A DNA stretch of 64,000 bases from Selenomonas sp. GACV-9 (GTDB lineage: Bacteria; Bacillota; Negativicutes; Selenomonadales; Selenomonadaceae). Within the stretch, counting starts at the first letter, position 1. Each line of letters starts with the position of its first letter. The stretch covers positions 1 to 64,000 of the forward strand of contig FPAX01000004.1 of the NCBI GenBank assembly GCA_900116485.1, in the 5' to 3' direction. The position numbers and the translations under genes were made by a program. Positions 8,207-16,068 of the stretch are shown here, piece after piece. Below the pieces are notes generated by a model. That model saw only the letters and a list, made by a program, of their open reading frames with translations. It ran no database searches and had not been told where the DNA came from.

Positions 8207-9313
8207 ATGGATATTTCAGCGATAAGCCTTCTGGTCATTGCGGGCGGTCAAAGCTCGCGGATGGGGCAGGACAAGCGCTGGCTGGAACTTGACGGGACAG
8301 CGATGCTCGAGCGCCTGCTGCGCAAAGCCCAGCGCCAGTCCTTTAGGCAGAGGTTCCTATGTGTGGAGCGCGAGACGCCGGAGCTTTTGGCTCTGGCCGG
8401 GCAGTATGATTTTATGCTGTTGGCCGATGAGCAGGCAGGCGTTGGCCCGATGGAGGGGCTGCGCTGCGGCCTTGCGGCGATGCGGACGGCCTATGGCATG
8501 GCCGTTTCCTGCGATATGCCGTTTTTTTCGTTTTCGGCGATGCAGCCTTTGTTGGATATATTGACGGACACGGCGGATTGGCAGGCGGTACTGGCTGAAG
8601 CCGGGGGACGGCGGCAGCCGCTGGCAGCCCTCTATCATCGCGACATGGCTGTGCGCTTTGCTGACTCGCTGGCTGCTGGCGAGCGCAAGCTCGGCAAGGT
8701 TATCGCTGGGGCATCTCATCAGCTGGTGCCTGTACCGCGCGTCAACTGCTTTTTCAATGCCAATACGCCTGCGGATATGAGGCTGGCCCGCGGGCGGCTG
8801 GCCAACAGCCGGCGGGAAATCCCGCTGGTCACAGTGGCAGCACCCGTGTCGAATACTGGCAAGACGACCTTTATCGAGCGGCTGATTCCGCGTCTTGGCG
8901 TTCAAGGGATACGCGTGGGTGTGGTCAAGGGCGACTGCCATGGCTACGATGTCGATGTGGAGGGCAAGGATAGCTGGCGGTTTACCCAGGCTGGTGCCGA
9001 TGCAGTGGCCGTGGTGTCGCCGGATGGCTACTTCATCCAGCGCCGGACGGCCAAGCGGGCCTCGCTGCTTTCGGTGGCGGCCAAGATGGAGAGCGTAGAT
9101 CTCGTGTTGATCGAAAGCCGCAGCCATGGCACAGTGCCCAAGCTGTCTCTCTGGCGCGGATTGGGAGAGCCGCTGATCGATGCAGACACTGTGGCCTTGT
9201 TTGCTGGGGAAATCCCGCAAGCAGTAAAGGATGAGCAGGTATATTGCTATGGCATCGACGATATTGCCAGGGCGGAGCAGCTGGTCAGATTCCTTATGGG
9301 GAAAGACTTCTAA
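8207..9313 (+). CDS. mobA: MobA-MobB fusion, molybdenum cofactor guanylyltransferase
   Basis: 368 residues from the ATG at 8207, one base after the preceding stop. The MobA half (about 1-195) has the nucleotide-binding VIAGGQSSRMGQDKRW and the metal site SCDMPFF; it attaches GMP to Moco to give the guanine dinucleotide form. The MobB half (about 205-368) is a P-loop domain with VSNTGKTTF. The fusion supplies the bis-MGD cofactor that the downstream formate dehydrogenase needs. It is the last gene before a terminator. Confidence 0.92.
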   Translation: MDISAISLLVIAGGQSSRMGQDKRWLELDGTAMLERLLRKAQRQSFRQRFLCVERETPELLALAGQYDFMLLADEQAGVGPMEGLRCGLAAMRTAYGMAVSCDMPFFSFSAMQPLLDILTDTADWQAVLAEAGGRRQPLAALYHRDMAVRFADSLAAGERKLGKVIAGASHQLVPVPRVNCFFNANTPADMRLARGRLANSRREIPLVTVAAPVSNTGKTTFIERLIPRLGVQGIRVGVVKGDCHGYDVDVEGKDSWRFTQAGADAVAVVSPDGYFIQRRTAKRASLLSVAAKMESVDLVLIESRSHGTVPKLSLWRGLGEPLIDADTVALFAGEIPQAVKDEQVYCYGIDDIARAEQLVRFLMGKDF

Positions 9314-9400
9314 GCGACTTGTCAGACTTTTTGCTGTTGCCTTATCGACGCTGGGACAAATGACACAAAAATCAATAATGATAAGATTATCTTTATTTAT

Positions 9401-9424
9401 AACCGGCCTTTGGCCGGTTTTTTT
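9401..9424 (+). terminator. Rho-independent terminator of the Moco operon
   Basis: AACCGGCC-TTT-GGCCGGTT (9401-9419) followed by a T run. It separates the Moco operon from fdhD. Confidence 0.9.
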
Positions 9425-9488
9425 GTCGTTTGCCAATGGACAAAAACTTTGTTACCATGGCTATGGCGATGACGGATTTCGTCTTGTT

Positions 9489-9530
9489 GTGATAAAAGTC
9501 GTCGCCAGAAACAAGACGAAAGGATAAACT
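9489..9530 (+). promoter_or_regulatory. Probable activator-dependent promoter of fdhD
   Basis: GTGATAAAAGTC (9489-9500) resembles one and a half arms of a Crp/Fnr-type site. It lies 36 bases, start to start, before the -10-like TAAACT (9525-9530). The same 12-mer at the same distance precedes the chemoreceptor gene at 16069. The box lies in the loop of a 12-bp inverted repeat (TTTCGTCTTGTT 9477-9488, AACAAGACGAAA 9510-9521). No -35 box is evident. Confidence 0.5.
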
Positions 9531-9562
9531 GATGCCGGAAGTTTGATTAGGAGGCGTTTGCT

Positions 9563-10390
9563 ATGCAGCCAAGAGATACAGAGCTTATCGATTTCCCTGT
9601 GACGCGTTACGATGCGCAGCAGGGGCAGATCGTCGAGGACCACAAGTATACGTCCATCGAGCGCTATCTGGACATCTATCTCAACGGTGTCTTGCTTACG
9701 ACCTCCTTTTGCTCGCCAGGGGATCTGGAGGATCTGGTGACGGGCATGCTGGCGCAGCTGGGATATATCCGTAACGTCAGCGACATCGAGGGGCTCAGCA
9801 TTGATGAGAAGGCCTTTACGGTCCATGTGGAGACCACGGCGGCTGCCCAGCAGTGGGCGGCTCATGCCGCCGAGGATCCGCGTTACTATTCGGCCCGTGA
9901 GATCCTGGACTGCGCTCCTGAGCGCATCTTTGCCCGGCCTCGGGCGGTGCAGTTCGTGGCCCAGGATATCCTGGCTTGCGCGGACAAATTGCTGTCGGAG
10001 CTGGCGGCTACCCACGAGAAGACCAATGGCGTGCACAGCGGCATCCTCTACGACCAGCGGCAGCGCCGTATCCTGGTATTCCGCGAGGATATCGGCCGTC
10101 ACAACGTCTTTGACAAGCTCTATGGCTGGTCGCTGCGGCAGGGGATTGACCTTACGGATAAGATCATCATTTTCAGCGGCCGCTGTTCCTCGGAGATGAT
10201 GCTGAAGCTTGGCCGTATGGGCATTGGCGCCGTGGCTGCTAAGTCGGTGCCGACCACGCTGTCGCTGCGGCTGGCAAAGAAATTGGGGATTACCTTGGTG
10301 GCGCGGATGCGTCCCGGGAGCTTCTGTATCTACACGAATCCTGAGCGGATTATCGTCGCGGATGCCCCACGGGTAGAAAAAGAGGCATAA
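9563..10390 (+). CDS. fdhD: Formate dehydrogenase accessory sulfurtransferase FdhD
   Basis: 275 residues; TTAGGAGG upstream. Family signatures are FCSPGDLEDLVTGML (49-63), REDIGRHNVFDK (174-185), FSGRCSSEMMLKLGRMGIGA (204-223) and SVPTTLSLRLAKKLGITLV. FdhD transfers sulfur from a cysteine desulfurase to the bis-MGD cofactor of formate dehydrogenase. The loop that carries a CXXC pair in E. coli FdhD is here represented by a single cysteine (Cys117, EILDCAPER), and the usual TGG near residue 155 reads TNG. It directly precedes the dehydrogenase genes. Confidence 0.92.
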   Translation: MQPRDTELIDFPVTRYDAQQGQIVEDHKYTSIERYLDIYLNGVLLTTSFCSPGDLEDLVTGMLAQLGYIRNVSDIEGLSIDEKAFTVHVETTAAAQQWAAHAAEDPRYYSAREILDCAPERIFARPRAVQFVAQDILACADKLLSELAATHEKTNGVHSGILYDQRQRRILVFREDIGRHNVFDKLYGWSLRQGIDLTDKIIIFSGRCSSEMMLKLGRMGIGAVAAKSVPTTLSLRLAKKLGITLVARMRPGSFCIYTNPERIIVADAPRVEKEA

Positions 10391-10421
10391 AACGCTATAT
10401 TATTTTTGCATAGAATCATAA

Positions 10422-10483
10422 ATGTAACATATTGATTCTTTATAGTCTTATGCTATATTGAATAGTTTTTATTTATGTAACAT
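10422..10483 (+). promoter_or_regulatory. Formate dehydrogenase promoter flanked by repeated palindromes
   Basis: TTGATT (10432-10437) and TATATT (10454-10459), 16 bases apart, form a likely promoter. The palindrome ATGTAACAT occurs at 10422-10430 and again at 10475-10483, 53 bases apart, and both copies are followed by a TGATT element. One copy would sit near -40 and the other near +13, an arrangement suited to regulated transcription. The regulator is unknown. Confidence 0.5.
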
Positions 10484-10538
10484 TGTTGATTTTATAGATA
10501 CAAGAAATGGTTTTAGGAGACTAAAGGAGGAAGTTTTG

Positions 10539-13500
10539 ATGAATTTGAGCAGGCGTGACTTCTTGAAAGCCACAGGTCTCAGCGGCATCGGCCTTGCCAT
10601 GGCCAGCCTGGGACTCGACATGCCGAAGGTCAAGGCTGCCGCAAAAGAATTCAAGCTCAAGGGGGCACGGGAGTTTACCTCGATCTGCCACTTCTGCGCT
10701 TGTGGTTGTGGCGTCATCGGCTACGTGAAGGACGATAAACTCATCCAGCTCGAAGGTGCTGTTGACAGCCCGATCAACCGTGGTGCTCTTTGCAGCAAGG
10801 GATTGGGCTATGGCCATATCCCAAACTCAAAGGAGCGTCCGCAAAAGCCGCTGTACCGTGCACCGGGCAGCGACCACTGGGAGGAAATCAGCTGGGAAGA
10901 GGCTATCGACAAGGCTGCTCATGCCATGAAGAATGCCCGTGAGAAAGGCTGGAAACAGACCGAAGAAATCGATGGCAAGACCTATGAGGTTCGCCGTACC
11001 GATGGTCTGGCCTTTATCGGCGGTTCCCAGATCAACAACGAGGAATGCTATCAGAATATCAAGATGGCCCGGGCCCTCGGCGTTGTCTATATCGACAACC
11101 AGACCCGCGTCTGTCACGCCAATACGCCGCCGGCTCTGGGCGCTGCCTTTGGCCGCGGAGCCATGACGAATCCCTGGGCGGATATCAAGAACACGCACCT
11201 CATCTGGATTGAGGGCTCGAACCTGGCCGAGTGTCACCCGATGGGCCTCAAGAATGTCATGGCTGCCCGTGAGAAGAACGGCTCGAAAATCGTCCATGTG
11301 GATACGCGCTTTACGCGTACGTCGAAGATTGCTGACGATTTCTTCCAGGTACGTCCGGGCACGGATATCGTCTTCATGGGCTATATCATCCATGAGATGC
11401 TGGAATCTGGCAAATTCAACAAGGAGTACGTCCTGCAGAACACCAACGGTGCCTGCCTGCTCCGCGATGACTTCAAATTTGACGATGGTCTGTTCTCAGG
11501 CTATGATCCGGAGAAAAAGGCCTATACCAATACGGAGACCTGGGGCTATGCCCTCGGTGCCGATGGCAAACCCCAGAAGGCTAATGACCTCTTTGCCCCC
11601 AATACGGTTATGTCGCGGCTCAAGGAATTCTACAGCCGCTACACCCTCGAGATGGTGGAAAACATCACGGGCATGAAGGCTGAGGATGCCAAGCGCGCCG
11701 CTTCCATCTGGATTGAAAACGACAAACCGGCCATCATCATGTATGCTCTCGGCATGACCCAGCATACGGTGGGCGTACAGAATATCCGCTGCTTTACGAT
11801 CATGCAGCTCTTGAAAGGCAATGTCGGCATCCCCGGCGCAGGCATCATCGCGATGCGCGGGCAGCCAAACGTTCAGGCATCCACGGACTTTGGCATCGAG
11901 TTCAATATGCAGCCGGGCTATCTCGTCCATCCGACGCATAAGACGCCGGACCTCAAGTCCTGGACCGAGGCTTATGGTACGTTCCGCCGCAAATGGTATG
12001 TCAATATGACGAAGGCCTGGTTCGGCGAGCATGCTACGCCGGAGAATGGCTATGGCTTCGATTATGGTGCTATCCGCAACGGCAATCATCCGGATTCCAT
12101 CTATGCTATCTTTGAGGATGCCTGGAAGGGCACGATGCATGCGCTTTATCTCTGCGGCCAGAACCCGCAGATGACGAATGCGAACCTCACGATGGTCCAT
12201 GATGGCCTTTGCAAGATGGATTCGCTTATCGTGCAGGATATTTTCGTTAACGAGACGGCGGAGTTCTGGAACCGCCCGGGCGACAACCCGAGCGAGATCC
12301 AGACGGAAGTCATCTTCCTGCCGGCTTGCTCCTATCTTGAGCGCGAGGGCACGATCACGAACTCCATGCGCCTGATTCAGTGGCGTATGCAGGGACCGAA
12401 ACCGGTGGGCGAATCCAAGCCGGATTACCTGATCAACGACATGCTTTGGAAACGCATCCGCGAACTCTACAAAGATTCCACGGAGAAAAAGGACGAGCCG
12501 ATCCAATACATGTCTTGGAATTATTCCCAGGAAAACTACATCGAAGACGTCATGAAGGAAATCAGTGGCTACAACGTGGCCACGGGTGAGCTCGTCAACG
12601 GTATCGGCGAACTCAAGGACAACGGCGAGACGGCTTCGGGCATGTGGATCTATGCCGGCTATATCAGCCGTGAGGGCAACCGCACGAAACGCCGTGGCCA
12701 GGAAGATCCAGGCGATATCGGCATCTTCCCGCAGTTCGGCTGGGTATGGCCGGATAACATCCATATCCTCTACAACCGTGCCTCCTGCAACCCGGACGGC
12801 ACGCCGAAGGATAAAGAGCATCCGCTGGTTTGGTGGGATGCAGCCGCTGGCAAGTGGACGGGCTACGATGTACCGGACGTTGGCAACCGCACGGCTGGCC
12901 CGGATACGCCGGACGGCCAGAAGCCGTTCCGCATGAACGGCGAAGGCATCGGCCGCCTCTTTGCTGCCACCTATAAGGACAAGAACCCCGATGGCATGAC
13001 CCGCGATGCCTCCTCGACGCCAGTCGATGGCCCACTGCCGGAATTCTACGAGCCGGTCGAAAGCCCGACCCACAATGCACTGCATACGAATGAATTGGCC
13101 CAGTTCAATCCCTGTGTCAAATATCCGCGCGTTCCGGAAAAACAGCCGCTGGGCACGAAGGATAAATTCCCGTATGTGCTGACGAGTTCGGGTATTGCGG
13201 AGCACTGGTGCTCCGGTACGGTTACGCGCAACATCCCGTGGCTAAATGAGCTGGTCAAGGAACCGTTTGTCGAGATCAGCGAGCAGCTGGCCAAGAAACT
13301 CAGCATCAAAGAGGGCGACAAGGTAAAAGTAAGCTCGGCCCGTGGTGCTGTCGTGGTCAAAGCCATGGTCACGAAACGCGCGCAGCCGCTTACCGTCAAC
13401 GGTGAAGAGACGCATATGGTCTGGATGCCGTACAGCTGGGGCTTCAAGGGCCTGGCAAAGGGACCTAGCACCAACTACCTGACCATCGATGCCCTCGACC

Positions 13501-13556
13501 CGAATACACAGGAGCAGGAATTCAAGGCCTGCCTGGTCAACATCGTGAAAGCATAA
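10539..13556 (+). CDS. fdhA: Formate dehydrogenase catalytic (alpha) subunit, cysteine type
   Basis: 1005 residues from the ATG at 10539, eight bases after AAAGGAGG. The N-terminus MNLSRRDFLKATGLSGIG is a twin-arginine signal, so the enzyme is exported folded. A 4Fe-4S cluster is bound by Cys50, 53, 57 and 85. The sequence around residue 192 (DNQTRVCHANTPP) aligns with the active site of E. coli FdnG, with cysteine (TGT at 11112) where FdnG has selenocysteine; AFGRGAMTNPW follows. It oxidises formate at bis-MGD with Mo or W. Beta and gamma genes follow after fdhE. Confidence 0.95.
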   Translation: MNLSRRDFLKATGLSGIGLAMASLGLDMPKVKAAAKEFKLKGAREFTSICHFCACGCGVIGYVKDDKLIQLEGAVDSPINRGALCSKGLGYGHIPNSKERPQKPLYRAPGSDHWEEISWEEAIDKAAHAMKNAREKGWKQTEEIDGKTYEVRRTDGLAFIGGSQINNEECYQNIKMARALGVVYIDNQTRVCHANTPPALGAAFGRGAMTNPWADIKNTHLIWIEGSNLAECHPMGLKNVMAAREKNGSKIVHVDTRFTRTSKIADDFFQVRPGTDIVFMGYIIHEMLESGKFNKEYVLQNTNGACLLRDDFKFDDGLFSGYDPEKKAYTNTETWGYALGADGKPQKANDLFAPNTVMSRLKEFYSRYTLEMVENITGMKAEDAKRAASIWIENDKPAIIMYALGMTQHTVGVQNIRCFTIMQLLKGNVGIPGAGIIAMRGQPNVQASTDFGIEFNMQPGYLVHPTHKTPDLKSWTEAYGTFRRKWYVNMTKAWFGEHATPENGYGFDYGAIRNGNHPDSIYAIFEDAWKGTMHALYLCGQNPQMTNANLTMVHDGLCKMDSLIVQDIFVNETAEFWNRPGDNPSEIQTEVIFLPACSYLEREGTITNSMRLIQWRMQGPKPVGESKPDYLINDMLWKRIRELYKDSTEKKDEPIQYMSWNYSQENYIEDVMKEISGYNVATGELVNGIGELKDNGETASGMWIYAGYISREGNRTKRRGQEDPGDIGIFPQFGWVWPDNIHILYNRASCNPDGTPKDKEHPLVWWDAAAGKWTGYDVPDVGNRTAGPDTPDGQKPFRMNGEGIGRLFAATYKDKNPDGMTRDASSTPVDGPLPEFYEPVESPTHNALHTNELAQFNPCVKYPRVPEKQPLGTKDKFPYVLTSSGIAEHWCSGTVTRNIPWLNELVKEPFVEISEQLAKKLSIKEGDKVKVSSARGAVVVKAMVTKRAQPLTVNGEETHMVWMPYSWGFKGLAKGPSTNYLTIDALDPNTQEQEFKACLVNIVKA

Positions 13557-13580
13557 TCTGTATGATATTAGGAGACTTTT

Positions 13581-14441
13581 ATGAAAACCGCCAAGAAATC
13601 ACCCATGGATGAATATCTGAAGAAACACCCTTTCCTCGCGGAAACGGCTAACTTGCAGCTTGCTATGGAGAAAATCCTTACAGGTGCAGTCTCGCCGGTT
13701 TCCTTTCCTGAAAAGGATGACATTGCAAATCTCGTCAAGGACGGCATGCCGCTTTTGCAGCAGCCGCAGCTCCAGCGTACCATGGTCAAGGTGGCCGCAG
13801 TGTCGCTGGGGGATTGTCTTGAGGCCCTCAAGGACATCGAGGCGCCGGAAATGATGAAAGCCGCCCTCAATGCTTGGCAGAGCTGGACGGCGGAAGCTGA
13901 ACTCACGGAAATCCAGCAGTTCTTCGACTATCTGCTGCGGCAGGAAGATGCGGAGATCCAGAGCTTTGCTGCAGACAATAAGCTCAATGAAGCGCTGGTT
14001 CGCACGCTGGGATGGCAGCTGGTCGAAGTCTTGGTTCCCGCCGAGCTCAAAGACCCAGTTTTCTGGCAGGGAATCGGCTGGAAACGTAATTACTGCCCGG
14101 TCTGCGGGCGCCAGCCGGTTCTCGCGCAGCTGCGCAAGGAGCAGGAGGGCCGCGCCCGTGTGCTGGCCTGTGACGGCTGCCATACGGTCTGGCCTTATGC
14201 GCGCATCGGCTGTGTCTACTGCGGCAACGACGATCTCAAGGAAATGCATATCCTTGAGCCCGAGGGCGAGGCTGCTATGCGCCTCGATGTCTGTGACAAA
14301 TGCCATGCTTACCTCAAGACATATAATGAGGAAGGCGAGGAAGAAGTTTATTTGCGGGATTGGGCGACAATCCATCTCGATTTTCTCGGTGAGGAGAAGA
14401 GTCTCCAGAAAAAAGGAAGCGTAATGCTCGCTAATGCGTAA
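13581..14441 (+). CDS. fdhE: Formate dehydrogenase accessory protein FdhE
   Basis: 286 residues. The C-terminal half holds paired cysteine motifs, YCPVCGRQP, ACDGCHTVW, CVYCGN and CDKCHAYL, the rubredoxin-like iron sites of FdhE. FdhE is a cytoplasmic maturation factor that binds the dehydrogenase before Tat export. AGGAG precedes the start. Its place between the alpha and beta subunit genes differs from enterobacteria, where fdhE is outside the structural operon, but ties it to the same transcript. Confidence 0.92.
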   Translation: MKTAKKSPMDEYLKKHPFLAETANLQLAMEKILTGAVSPVSFPEKDDIANLVKDGMPLLQQPQLQRTMVKVAAVSLGDCLEALKDIEAPEMMKAALNAWQSWTAEAELTEIQQFFDYLLRQEDAEIQSFAADNKLNEALVRTLGWQLVEVLVPAELKDPVFWQGIGWKRNYCPVCGRQPVLAQLRKEQEGRARVLACDGCHTVWPYARIGCVYCGNDDLKEMHILEPEGEAAMRLDVCDKCHAYLKTYNEEGEEEVYLRDWATIHLDFLGEEKSLQKKGSVMLANA

Positions 14442-14476
14442 AACTGTGTATTTGCGAGTATGAAAGGAGAACTATA

Positions 14477-15262
14477 ATGGCACAAGAAATCGCTATGCTG
14501 CATGATGTGGCACGCTGCAGCGCCTGCCGTGCCTGCATGGTCGCCTGCAAGCAGTGGCACGACCTGCCGGCCGATATGTCAACGCCCTTTGAAGGACAGT
14601 ATCAGTCCCATAAAGAGCTGACCCCGACGACCTGGAATCTCATCCAGATGAACGAGCGCGTGGATGCTGCGGGCAAATTCCACTGGGACTTCTTCAAGCG
14701 CCAGTGCATGCACTGCGCTGACCCGGCCTGCGCCAAGGGCTGTCCCGAGGAAGCCATCGACAAGCTGCCCAATGGTGCTGTCGTCATCGATGAAGAAAAA
14801 TGCGTGGGTTGCGGCTACTGCACCCATAACTGCCCCTTTGATGTACCGAAGGTCAACAAGGAGACCAACAAGTCCACGAAGTGTGACCTCTGCTTTGACC
14901 GCATCGCGGAAGGCATGGAGCCAGCCTGCTCGAAGACCTGCACGGCTGACGCTATCCGCTTTGGTACGAAAGAAGAAATGCTCCAGCGCGCGGAAAAGCG
15001 GGTGGAAATCCTCAGACAGGAAGGCTATCCGGAGGCCAATGTCTACAACCCGCAGGGCGTAGGCGGCATCCATATGCTCTATGTACTGCCAGAGAAGCCG
15101 GCGGTCTATGGCCTGCCGGAAAATCCGCAGACGCCGGATTCCATCAACCTCTGGAAGGATGTCGTGCGTCCGCTCGGCAAGCTGGCCGGAGCTGGTGCCA
15201 TCGTTGGCGTGCTGGGTATGGCAGCGCTGAAAGGCATGACCAGCAAAAAGGAGGGGAAATAA
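14477..15262 (+). CDS. Formate dehydrogenase iron-sulfur (beta) subunit
   Basis: 261 residues with four ferredoxin-like cysteine clusters: CSACRACMVACKQW, CMHCADPACAKGCPEEAI, CVGCGYCTHNCPF and CDLCFDRIAEGMEPACSKTC. This is the four-cluster electron-transfer subunit of the FdnH/HybA type. A C-terminal hydrophobic stretch (about 235-253, LAGAGAIVGVLGMAALKG) would anchor it on the outer face of the membrane. AAAGGAG precedes the start. It passes electrons from the alpha subunit to cytochrome b, whose gene follows at once. Confidence 0.93.
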   Translation: MAQEIAMLHDVARCSACRACMVACKQWHDLPADMSTPFEGQYQSHKELTPTTWNLIQMNERVDAAGKFHWDFFKRQCMHCADPACAKGCPEEAIDKLPNGAVVIDEEKCVGCGYCTHNCPFDVPKVNKETNKSTKCDLCFDRIAEGMEPACSKTCTADAIRFGTKEEMLQRAEKRVEILRQEGYPEANVYNPQGVGGIHMLYVLPEKPAVYGLPENPQTPDSINLWKDVVRPLGKLAGAGAIVGVLGMAALKGMTSKKEGK

Positions 15263-15263
15263 G

Positions 15264-15953
15264 ATGCTCGTAAACAAGAAATACATCAAGCGTCATAAGA
15301 TGGGCTTTGTCTATTTCCATTGGATCAATGCCATCAGCTTCTTCCTGTTATTCCTGACGGCGCTGCCGCTCTATACGGATACCTTCCGGTTCTTGTATGA
15401 CATGTTCGGTGCCGCGACGCTGCAATACGCACATCGCGTTTTTGCCGTCATTTTCATTGCTAATCCGATTATCGGTCTGGTAACGGCTCATGATGGCATC
15501 CGCCGTCTGGTCAAGGAAGTCCTGAGCTTTGGCCGCGATGATATCGTCTTCAACCAGAAGTTCCCGGCTGAGCTCATCGGCAAGGAACCCGAGGGCATCC
15601 CGCCTCAGAGCTTCTACAACGGCGGCGAGAAGATGAACATCCTGCTGCAGGCTGTCATCTGGGGACTGCTTGTCATTTCAGGCGCCGTGCTCTGGTTTGG
15701 CGAAGGGCTTGTGAGTCCTGCCATCCGTACCTGGATGATTCCTCTGCACAGTATTTGCGCAGGCTTCGGTTTTGCTGCTGCTATCGGTCATATTTATCTG
15801 GCGCTGGGCGTCAATCCCGATTCGATGCAGGGCATGTGCGATGGTATGGTTAAGGCCAGCTATGCGGCCAAGCATCATGGCAAATGGATCGATGAACTCG
15901 TGGCTGAGGGCAAAGTCACGCGTGAAGAAATCAAGCAAGCTGTGAAAAATTAA
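15264..15953 (+). CDS. Formate dehydrogenase cytochrome b (gamma) subunit
   Basis: 229 residues, start preceded by GGAGG, one base after the beta stop. Four membrane segments are visible (about 13-35, 50-75, 112-135, 150-172), with histidines at FHWIN, YAHRVF, LHSICAGFG and GHIYLA in positions suited to haem b, as in FdnI. The subunit hands formate electrons to the quinone pool. A strong terminator follows. Confidence 0.92.
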   Translation: MLVNKKYIKRHKMGFVYFHWINAISFFLLFLTALPLYTDTFRFLYDMFGAATLQYAHRVFAVIFIANPIIGLVTAHDGIRRLVKEVLSFGRDDIVFNQKFPAELIGKEPEGIPPQSFYNGGEKMNILLQAVIWGLLVISGAVLWFGEGLVSPAIRTWMIPLHSICAGFGFAAAIGHIYLALGVNPDSMQGMCDGMVKASYAAKHHGKWIDELVAEGKVTREEIKQAVKN

Positions 15954-15973
15954 AAAACACAAGGAAACAGAAA

Positions 15974-16021
15974 ATTCTCACACAGGCGTGATAAAAGTCA
16001 CACCTGTGTGAGAATTTTTTT
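15974..16021 (+). terminator. Terminator of the formate dehydrogenase operon
   Basis: ATTCTCACACAGGCGTGA and TCACACCTGTGTGAGAAT form a long, nearly perfect stem with a short loop (TAAAAG region) and a run of seven T. The apex of the hairpin is also a Crp/Fnr-like box (see next entry). Confidence 0.88.
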
Positions 16022-16029
16022 GTTATACT
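15988..16029 (+). promoter_or_regulatory. Crp/Fnr-type box with class II promoter for the chemoreceptor gene
   Basis: GTGA-TAAAAG-TCAC (15988-16001) is a symmetrical Crp/Fnr-family operator. The -10 TATACT is at 16024-16029, which puts the operator centre at about -41.5 from the expected start (near 16036). No -35 hexamer is present, as usual for class II activation. The same 12 bases and spacing occur before fdhD. Confidence 0.55.
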
Positions 16030-16068
16030 GTTGGCAGGTATAACTAACGAGAGACAGGGAAAGGGAGC

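Noticed and set aside
10390-10460. ModE-type operator (CGnTATAT repeats) before formate dehydrogenase
   Set aside because: Only a left half (CGCTATATT) is present; the opposite half is missing.
11112-11114. Possible selenocysteine codon in formate dehydrogenase
   Set aside because: The codon is TGT; no in-frame TGA and no SECIS-like hairpin is needed to read the gene.
11496-13205. 569-codon open frame on the minus strand inside the formate dehydrogenase alpha gene
   Set aside because: It is a shadow of high-GC codon usage; the plus strand has all family motifs and the minus product has none, with arginine/histidine-rich low-information sequence.
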